A stretch of DNA of 40,822 nt from Aromatoleum diolicum (GTDB lineage Bacteria; Pseudomonadota; Gammaproteobacteria; Burkholderiales; Rhodocyclaceae): assembly GCF_012910955.1 (NCBI RefSeq), contig NZ_WTVQ01000046.1, positions 1-40,822 of the forward strand, given 5' to 3'. The translations under genes were made by a program, and so were the position numbers. The notes beneath the pieces were generated by a model. The model worked only from the letters and a program-made list of their open reading frames with translations. It did not search any database and was not told the DNA's origin. Below are positions 35,542-40,822 of the stretch, piece after piece; positions within the stretch are counted from its first letter, which is position 1, and every line of letters begins with the position of its first letter.

Positions 35542-36489
35542 TCAGGCTCCGAGCAGCACATGTACCAATAGTGCGATCACCGCCAGCAGGAAGGCCGTGG
35601 CGAGAAACTCCGGCACACGGAACAGCCGCATCTTGGCGTTGATCGTCTCGATCAGTGCCAGCAGCATTCCCCCGACCGCCAGTTTGGCGACGAGCACGGG
35701 CACCGCCAGGATCATCACGAGCGGGGTGTCGGCGTTCGCAATGCCCCATGGGAAGAACAGGGCCAGCCCGATGCATGAGTAGGCGAAGAGTTTGAGCGAC
35801 GCCGCCCACTCGATCAGCGCGAGGTGCCGACCCGAGTATTCGAGGATCAGCGCCTCGTGGATCATCGTCAATTCGAGGTGCGTGGCCGGGTTGTCGACGG
35901 GAATGCGGGCGTTCTCGGCGAGCGACACGAATGTGAATGCGACACCCGCCACCGCCAGACTGGGATAGATCGCGAACGGCGCGTGTGCGAGCGACTCGAC
36001 AATGTTCGCCAGCGATGTCGACTGGGTGATCAGCGATGCCGAAAACAGCACCATCAGCAAGGCCGGCTCGGCGAGGAAACCGACCAGCATTTCCCGGCGC
36101 GCACCGAGCGTGCCGAACGAGGTGCCGATATCCATTGCCGCGAGCGAGATGAACACCCGCGCCAGTGCGAACAGGCCTACCAGGGCAATGGCGTCCGCCG
36201 CCGGTGCGAGCGGCAGGTCGGTCGACAGCGTCGGCGCAATGCCGCACACCAGCGCCATGCACGCAAAAACGATATAGGGCGCGATGCGAAAGATGGGCGA
36301 TGCGGTTTCGGCCACCACCGAATCCTTGTTGAACAGCTTGTGCAGCAGCCGGTATGGCTGCAGCAATCCCGGCGCACTGCGATTCTGCAGCCACGCCCGC
36401 CACTGATTCACCCAGCCCGTAAGCAGCGGAGCAAACGCCAGAGCCAGGACGATTTCGAGCAACTGCGAGACAAGGCCGGAAAACGTCAT
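35542..36489 (-). CDS. hyfC: HyfC/HycD-like membrane subunit (NuoH family)
   Basis: A 315-residue NuoH-family protein with eight expected helices, exactly the length of HyfC. It carries the NuoH loop block AENARIPVDNPATHLELTMIHEALILEYSG, rich in acidic residues that link the peripheral arm (HyfG/HyfI) to the proton path. The ATG at 36489 overlaps the hyfB stop (ATGA). It anchors the soluble subunits to the membrane arm. No odd features. Confidence 0.92.
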   Translation of the reverse strand: MTFSGLVSQLLEIVLALAFAPLLTGWVNQWRAWLQNRSAPGLLQPYRLLHKLFNKDSVVAETASPIFRIAPYIVFACMALVCGIAPTLSTDLPLAPAADAIALVGLFALARVFISLAAMDIGTSFGTLGARREMLVGFLAEPALLMVLFSASLITQSTSLANIVESLAHAPFAIYPSLAVAGVAFTFVSLAENARIPVDNPATHLELTMIHEALILEYSGRHLALIEWAASLKLFAYSCIGLALFFPWGIANADTPLVMILAVPVLVAKLAVGGMLLALIETINAKMRLFRVPEFLATAFLLAVIALLVHVLLGA

Positions 36490-38486
36490 GATTTGACCAC
36501 CAACAACAGGACGATCAGGGTCACGAAGCTGTACAGCAGGTAGATGGCGATACGCCCCTGCTGCAAGCGCCCCACCACGCGCGCGAAAAGCTCGGTTGCA
36601 TGCGCGATGGGCAGATACAGCCAGTGCCAGAAATGATCTTCGATGATCACCTTGTAGACCGGCTTGTCGTCGAAAGGCGAAGGGAGTTCTCGCTGCATGC
36701 GGAACACCGGCTCGAAGATCTGACGAATCGGCTGCCCGAAGCCTTCGGCCGTATCCTGCATGCGTGCGGTCTGCGCAGGAAAACCGCAATCCCACGGTGG
36801 AGCAAAGCGCAGTCGCCCATGGTAGAACCGACGCACGAGCCATATCGACAGCAATACCGCGACACAGACAACGACAAGGAAGATGACGGGACTGTAGCTC
36901 GCCCGATCGAGCGCAGTCGGCGCCAACAGGATCCAGCCGTTGCGACGCACCGTGTCGGCGATTCCCGCACCGATCAGCAAATGCGTCACGCGGTCTATTA
37001 CCGTGATGATCGGCACCGGGAACAGGCCCAGCAAGACACAGCCTGACGCCAGCCAGACAAGGCCGGCGCGTTCGAGGCGCGAAGCATCGCGCGCCTCGGC
37101 GAGTTTCGGCTCACGCGGCTGCCCGAGAAAGATGACGCCGAAGAATTTCACCATCGCATAACCGGCCAGTGCCGCCACCAGGGCGATCGCAGCGGCGATG
37201 ACCGGGATCAGCATGTTGAGGAAGGTGTCCGGAAGCTCGGTGGTGAACAGGAAGCTCTGCAACAGCAACCACTCTGCGACGAAACCCGACAGCGGCGGAA
37301 GACCCGAACTGGCGAGGACTCCGACCAGCACCAGCCAGCCCACCCACGGCATGCGACGCATCAACCCGCCGAGCTTGCCGAGGCTGCGCTCGCCGGTGGC
37401 GTGCAGCACGGACCCGGTGCCAAGGAATAGCAGACTCTTGAAGAATGCATGACTGATCACGTGATATAGCGCCGCCGTCAGCGCCAGCGCCGACAGGGAG
37501 TCCATGCCATAAGCCTTGAACAGCACGCCGAGCCCGATACCGACAAACAGCAGCCCGATATTTTCAATCGATGAATAGGCCAGCAGCCGCTTCATGTCGG
37601 TCTGAACCGCACTGAAAGTCACCCCGAACAGCGCCGTGATCAGGCCAAGCGAAAGTAGCAATACGCCCCACCACCAGATCTGCACTGACAGCAGATCGAA
37701 CCCGACGCGCAGCACGCCGTAAATCGCCGTCTTGAGCATCACGCCGCTCATCAGCGCCGAAACCGGCGAAGGCGCCGCGGGGTGTGCCTCCGGCAACCAG
37801 ACGTGAAGCGGCACGATGCCTGCCTTGGCGCCGAAGCCGAAAGTCGCGAGCAGGAAGGCGGCCGAGGCCCACAGCGGGGACAAAGACTGCGCGCGCATGT
37901 TGGCGAAGGTGTAGTCGCCGGTATTGGCCTGCAGCACACCGAAGCACAACAGGATGGCAATCGCGCCGACGTGCGCGACCAGCAGGTAGAGGAACCCCGC
38001 CTGGCGGATCGACGGCACGCGATGGTTGGCGGTGACGAGAAAGAAGGACGACAGCGCCATCGTTTCCCACATCACCATGAAGGCATAGGCATCGTCCGCC
38101 AGCAGCACCATCGCCATGCTGGCGAGGAAGACGTGGTATTCGAGGCACAGCAGGCCGGGCGGCGTTCCTTCTCCGTGGCGAAAATAGCCTGCGGCAAAAA
38201 TCGAGATGCCCGCCCCCGCCGCGCCGATTACGAGCAGGAAGAACGCCGACAGACCATCCAGACGCAGATGGAACGGCAGATCCGGCAAACCCACTACCAG
38301 CACGGCTGTCTCGGGCACGTCGAACAGTGCGGCGAGCGCGACTGCGGCAAGCGCGATGGCCACCGCGCCGCCGGCCGGAAACAGAACTCGGGCGACGAAC
38401 GCCGTATTGCGCAAGACCAGGAGCCCGATCAGGCCCAGGCCAAGCCAGGCGCCGACGAGCACCAGAATCCAGTCGAGATGCAACAC
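36486..38486 (-). CDS. hyfB: HyfB-like antiporter subunit (NuoL family)
   Basis: A 666-residue inner-membrane protein, the length of HyfB (about 672), with a long C-terminal part beyond the antiporter core ending in a membrane helix at about 645-664. Pumping residues are in place: E141 in VMWETMALSS, K221 in FGFGAKAGIVPLHVW and H228. The start is GTG at 38486 after an AGGGGGA site. It follows the spermidine-synthase-like gene by 21 bases and shares its transcript. Together with HyfF it provides ion translocation for the complex. Confidence 0.92.
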   Translation of the reverse strand: MLHLDWILVLVGAWLGLGLIGLLVLRNTAFVARVLFPAGGAVAIALAAVALAALFDVPETAVLVVGLPDLPFHLRLDGLSAFFLLVIGAAGAGISIFAAGYFRHGEGTPPGLLCLEYHVFLASMAMVLLADDAYAFMVMWETMALSSFFLVTANHRVPSIRQAGFLYLLVAHVGAIAILLCFGVLQANTGDYTFANMRAQSLSPLWASAAFLLATFGFGAKAGIVPLHVWLPEAHPAAPSPVSALMSGVMLKTAIYGVLRVGFDLLSVQIWWWGVLLLSLGLITALFGVTFSAVQTDMKRLLAYSSIENIGLLFVGIGLGVLFKAYGMDSLSALALTAALYHVISHAFFKSLLFLGTGSVLHATGERSLGKLGGLMRRMPWVGWLVLVGVLASSGLPPLSGFVAEWLLLQSFLFTTELPDTFLNMLIPVIAAAIALVAALAGYAMVKFFGVIFLGQPREPKLAEARDASRLERAGLVWLASGCVLLGLFPVPIITVIDRVTHLLIGAGIADTVRRNGWILLAPTALDRASYSPVIFLVVVCVAVLLSIWLVRRFYHGRLRFAPPWDCGFPAQTARMQDTAEGFGQPIRQIFEPVFRMQRELPSPFDDKPVYKVIIEDHFWHWLYLPIAHATELFARVVGRLQQGRIAIYLLYSFVTLIVLLLVVKS

Positions 38487-38507
38487 CCGTGTCCCCCTGT
38501 ATTTTTG

Positions 38508-39344
38508 TCAGTACGTGCTGGAGCGGTTGCGGCCCCCGTGCCAGAGATCCGGCTGAAGCTGTCTGCGCCGCTCCAACCGGTGCTGGATGCGCTGTGCTGT
38601 CGACATTATCCCGATCGGGTGTCCGGATGCGAGCATTCGCGCACGGTCGAACAACTGCGACCGAGCCGGCGGGAAAATCTTGCCCTTGTATGCAAAAACG
38701 ATCCGGTTGCTGTCTTTTTCGGCGCGGACTGCGACGACGCGATCGTCAAAACTCTCCCGGATGCGTGACGCATACAGTCCGTAGCGGCGATCGCCAGACC
38801 ACAGATTGACCGCCATGATGCCGCCTTCGGCGAGCATTGAATGGCAATCGTCGTAAAAACCCGCCGAACAGAGTTTCGCGGGCTGGCCAGTGTGATCGAA
38901 CCCGTCAATCAGAAGCACGTCCGGCGCATGCGACCGATCCCGCACGTAATCCGCGCCATCCCCGCACACCACGCAAAACCGCTCATCGTCCGGCGGAATG
39001 CCGAAGGTCTCACGCAATGCGATCACCTCGGGGCTGATCTCGACGGACGTGAAACGCGTCTCGGGCAAGGTGCGCAGGCAGTACTTCGCGATCGACCCGC
39101 CACCCAGCCCGATCATCACGATGTCGCGCGGTTCGGGATTGAACAGCAGGAAACCCATCATTGAACGCGTGTAGTCGATCGCCAGCGCGTCCGGCTCGTC
39201 GAGACACATCTGGCTCTGTATCGTCAGGGCCTCGAAATGCAGCGTACGCATTCCGTCGGCATCGACAACATAGGGGCGCCCGTCACCGCGATGGGACAGG
39301 GCTGCGCCGCAGTATCTCAGCAATGCGAGTTGGTCCATGTTCAT
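38508..39344 (-). CDS. Spermidine-synthase-like protein leading the hyf operon
   Basis: A 278-residue Rossmann-fold protein of the polyamine aminopropyltransferase family. The nucleotide loop GGGSI (81-85), E102 in SVEISPEVI, D129 in GDGADYV and the catalytic pair D147/D150 (LLIDGFDHTG) are visible. The canonical loop is GGGDG; the Asp that helps hold the aminopropyl donor is Ser here, so donor or acceptor may differ. The start reads MNMDQL; the N-terminal beta-domain is short. It has no speD nearby and is 21 bases upstream of hyfB. It may be a methyl or aminopropyl transferase tied to the complex; specificity is not known. Confidence 0.8.
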   Translation of the reverse strand: MNMDQLALLRYCGAALSHRGDGRPYVVDADGMRTLHFEALTIQSQMCLDEPDALAIDYTRSMMGFLLFNPEPRDIVMIGLGGGSIAKYCLRTLPETRFTSVEISPEVIALRETFGIPPDDERFCVVCGDGADYVRDRSHAPDVLLIDGFDHTGQPAKLCSAGFYDDCHSMLAEGGIMAVNLWSGDRRYGLYASRIRESFDDRVVAVRAEKDSNRIVFAYKGKIFPPARSQLFDRARMLASGHPIGIMSTAQRIQHRLERRRQLQPDLWHGGRNRSSTY

Positions 39345-39400
39345 GCTGACGCTCCGAACCGAAGCATGTCCGGTGATGTTCGTGATGACTCAGGCGCTCT

Positions 39401-39518
39401 GGCGCCGACATAGTCTGATGTGTCGACGCCGATCGTGGCGCGTAATTTTCATTGCGTGATAACAGCGTACACATTACGCTACGCAATGAAGCATCTTCAA
39501 TGTTAATTTGATGTTAAT
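39401..39518. promoter_or_regulatory. Structured control region between the RHH gene and the hyf operon
   Basis: Three structured elements lie in the 186-bp divergent gap. First, GGCGCCGACA (39401-39410) and TGTCGACGCC (39421-39430), an inverted repeat with one mismatch. Second, a nested dyad: outer ATTGCGT (39451-39457)/ACGCAAT (39481-39487), inner AGCGTA (39464-39469)/TACGCT (39475-39480). Third, a direct repeat ATGTTAAT at 39500-39507 and 39511-39518, an 11-bp period. RHH regulators bind such repeats. The bias to A+T fits a promoter region, but I cannot fix the -35 and -10 on either strand. Confidence 0.55.
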
Positions 39519-39530
39519 CCGAGTACCCGT

Positions 39531-39716
39531 ATGCAGGAAAACAGAACCGCGCGCCTGACTCTCCTGATCGATCCCGTGAAGAAGAAGATCTTCGAGGATA
39601 TCTGCGCAAGTCAGGACCTCACGTCATCCCAAGTCGTGCGCCGACTGATACGCGAGTACATCCAGCAAAATGCGGGCGGACGGGATTTGCCCGAGTGGCT
39701 GAAGGGATCCAACTGA
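39531..39716 (+). CDS. Ribbon-helix-helix (CopG-like) regulator
   Basis: A 61-residue protein with a beta strand (ARLTLLIDPVKKKIFEDI) then two helices, FEDICASQ and SSQVVRRLIREYIQQ, the ribbon-helix-helix DNA-binding fold. Such proteins act as dimers, often as repressors of their own gene or as antitoxins. No toxin gene of the usual kind follows; the next gene is 200 bp on. It diverges from the spermidine-synthase-like/hyf operon, across a region full of repeats that could be its sites. That control is inferred. Confidence 0.78.
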   Translation: MQENRTARLTLLIDPVKKKIFEDICASQDLTSSQVVRRLIREYIQQNAGGRDLPEWLKGSN

Positions 39717-39916
39717 ACGCGAGAATCCGCGCACCCCTGACGCCCCGCTCCAATTGCGTCGATCGCGGCAAGGCGGACCTGACCACAAGCCCGAGTTTCC
39801 GACACGCGCACTTTCCGACTGTCCGGACCGCCCGGCATGTGATCGCCGAGCCAGCCCTTCATGGGCAAAATGCCTGTAACCGGTGATTCCGCATTTGCGC
39901 GCCTGCCGAGCCTTTG

Positions 39917-40447
39917 ATGGATACCGACATGACCGACATCGTGGCCACCGAACTCAGCATCCGCGTCGAAATTCCGGGCAATATCCCTGCCGTTCGCGAA
40001 GTAAACGAAAGGGCTTTCGGACGCGAGACGGAGGCAGCTCTGGTAGACACGCTGCGTGCGAACGGAAAGTTCGCCCTGTCCCTCGTTGCCGCGCTGAATG
40101 AGCAGATCGTGGGTCACATCCTCTTCACCGACCTGCTCGGTTCTGCGCAGCGGTTGGCCGCCCTTGCCCCGATGGCCGTGCTCCCCGATCATCAACGGGC
40201 CGGGATCGGAAGCGCGCTTATCCGAACAGGATTCGAATACCTGAGAGAACAAGGCTACGACGCAGTCGTCGTACTCGGGCATAAGGACTACTACCCACGT
40301 TTCGGCTTTGTCCCGGGCGCAAACTTCGGTATCACAACGCCGTTCGATGTGCCGCCGGAGTACCTGCTCGTTGCACAGCTTTCGGTGCGTCCGGTTGCTC
40401 CGGGGAAAATGCTCTACCAGCCGGAGTTCGAAGCCGTCGCGCCCTAG
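39917..40447 (+). CDS. GNAT-family N-acetyltransferase (YhbS-like)
   Basis: A 176-residue acetyltransferase. The acetyl-CoA motif reads VLPDHQRAGIGSALIRTGF, followed by the YhbS-type C-terminal block VVVLGHKDYYPRFGFVPG. The N-terminal half has VREVNERAFGRETEAALVDTLR. The substrate is unknown. ATG at 39917 is used; ATG at 39929 is an alternative and neither has a strong ribosome site. It is not clearly linked to the RHH gene, being 200 bp away; the gap between holds nothing I can identify. Confidence 0.88.
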   Translation: MDTDMTDIVATELSIRVEIPGNIPAVREVNERAFGRETEAALVDTLRANGKFALSLVAALNEQIVGHILFTDLLGSAQRLAALAPMAVLPDHQRAGIGSALIRTGFEYLREQGYDAVVVLGHKDYYPRFGFVPGANFGITTPFDVPPEYLLVAQLSVRPVAPGKMLYQPEFEAVAP

Positions 40448-40590
40448 GCATGTGCGACGCCGCGGCTGCGCTCAGGCGCGGGGAAACGCAGACGACCGTG
40501 AAAATTGCCCGGACGCGCACAGACAACGCCAGCTGGGCCAGCGCGAAATCACCGAGGCCGGACGAGACTGACTGGAGACTCCCCGCGCAC

Positions 40591-40822
40591 TGACCCGTCC
40601 TGAATTAGGTTGACACCTGTTGTGACGGATAAGCCGGCCTAATGGCTGGCCTGCATAGACGCCCGATGAACCTCATCGGGCGTTTTCAATTGTAGCGAGC
40701 AATGCGGCCGTTCCGTGTTGTAGATGGCGATAGACTGACTGACCATGCGCCGAGCCTCGTGTAGATCGTCGGGCAATTGGAGCAGGAATTCCTGCTTGAG
40801 AATGCCATTGACCCGTTCGGCC
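40591..40822 (-). mobile_element. IS3-family element, right end, cut by the window
   Basis: The end is marked by TG at 40591 in TGACCCGTCCTGAATTAGG, the TG...CA type terminus of IS3-family elements, 48 bases from the transposase stop. The rest of the element is outside the window, so its other end and any target duplication cannot be seen. The 143 bases between the GNAT gene and this end hold no gene. Confidence 0.75.
40639..40822 (-). CDS. IS3-family transposase, C-terminal part
   Basis: The C-terminal 60 codons of an OrfB-type DDE transposase are read on the minus strand, ending with TAG at 40639. The sequence opens AERVNGILKQEF, where the first Glu is the last acid of the DDE triad, and continues IAIYNTERPHCSL and LKTPDEVH, typical of the IS3 family (IS150-like). 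The remainder lies beyond the window. It is the only clear transposase in the window. Confidence 0.85.
   Translation of the reverse strand, partial: AERVNGILKQEFLLQLPDDLHEARRMVSQSIAIYNTERPHCSLQLKTPDEVHRASMQASH

Noticed and set aside
31330-38486. Reading the cluster as a hydrogenase-4 or formate hydrogenlyase
   Set aside because: No cysteines at either [NiFe] site, no ferredoxin subunit, no maturation genes and no formate dehydrogenase nearby.
39451-39487. Nested dyad as a transposon end or REP element
   Set aside because: A single copy in the window, no flanking transposase, and position suits an operator better.
39531-40447. RHH and GNAT genes as a TacA/TacT-like toxin-antitoxin pair
   Set aside because: TacA/TacT genes overlap or nearly touch, whereas these are 200 bp apart; the GNAT is YhbS-like and about 176 residues, without the tRNA-acetylating toxin pattern. 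Not excluded, but unsupported.

Overview
The window reads as a chromosomal segment of a GC-rich betaproteobacterium, most likely of the Rhodocyclales (Azoarcus/Thauera/Aromatoleum type). This rests on protein character and gene order (queG-murI against tsaE-amiC, ribF-ileS-lspA-fkpB-ispH, a Rieske oxygenase facing xseB-ispA-dxs-folE2). It is inference; no database was searched. Genes are densely packed, often with 1-4 base stop/start overlaps. I saw no tRNA, rRNA, CRISPR array or prophage.

Layout. 1-2832: a cut-off LTXXQ (Spy/CpxP-like) periplasmic protein diverges from an OmpR-type response regulator and sensor kinase, a Cpx-like envelope-stress module. 2842-4315: a LysR regulator and a divergent DUF2917 protein. 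4344-9366: a glpK-glpD-EamA operon on the minus strand and a second, divergent EamA exporter. 9427-10649: a SpoIIAA-like protein and a sulfurtransferase behind a clear promoter. 10690-20240: housekeeping genes: murI and queG (minus), then tsaE, amiC, ribF, ileS, lspA, fkpB and ispH (plus). 20627-24854: a lipoprotein adaptor and RND pump without an outer-membrane channel. 24980-26080: a Rieske oxygenase. 26210-30100: xseB, ispA, dxs and folE2. 30218-31227: a MaoC-type hydratase and a solitary HicA-like protein. 31330-39344: a seven-gene minus-strand operon. 39531-40447: a ribbon-helix-helix regulator and a GNAT acetyltransferase. 40591-40822: the end of an IS3-family element that runs off the window.

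The most unusual region is 31330-39518. Six subunits resembling hydrogenase-4/complex I (HyfB, C, E, F, G, I) are encoded in one run. The large subunit has lost all four [NiFe]-binding cysteines, whereas the small subunit keeps its [4Fe-4S] cysteines and the antiporter-like subunits keep their pumping residues. No ferredoxin-type subunit is present. The operon is led by a spermidine-synthase-like gene with an altered nucleotide-loop residue. It faces a small RHH regulator across an intergenic region packed with nested inverted repeats and an 11-bp-period direct repeat. This fits an energy-converting-hydrogenase-related (Ehr) complex of unknown electron donor and acceptor, with a possibly dedicated regulator and a partner enzyme.

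Other signals worth attention are a 60-bp stretch inside tsaE that is only 27% G+C and full of rare codons, a 17-bp palindrome over the folE2 -10 box, a palindrome over the -10 box of the SpoIIAA-like/rhodanese operon, and 10-bp-spaced GGGATAC repeats before the two-component operon.
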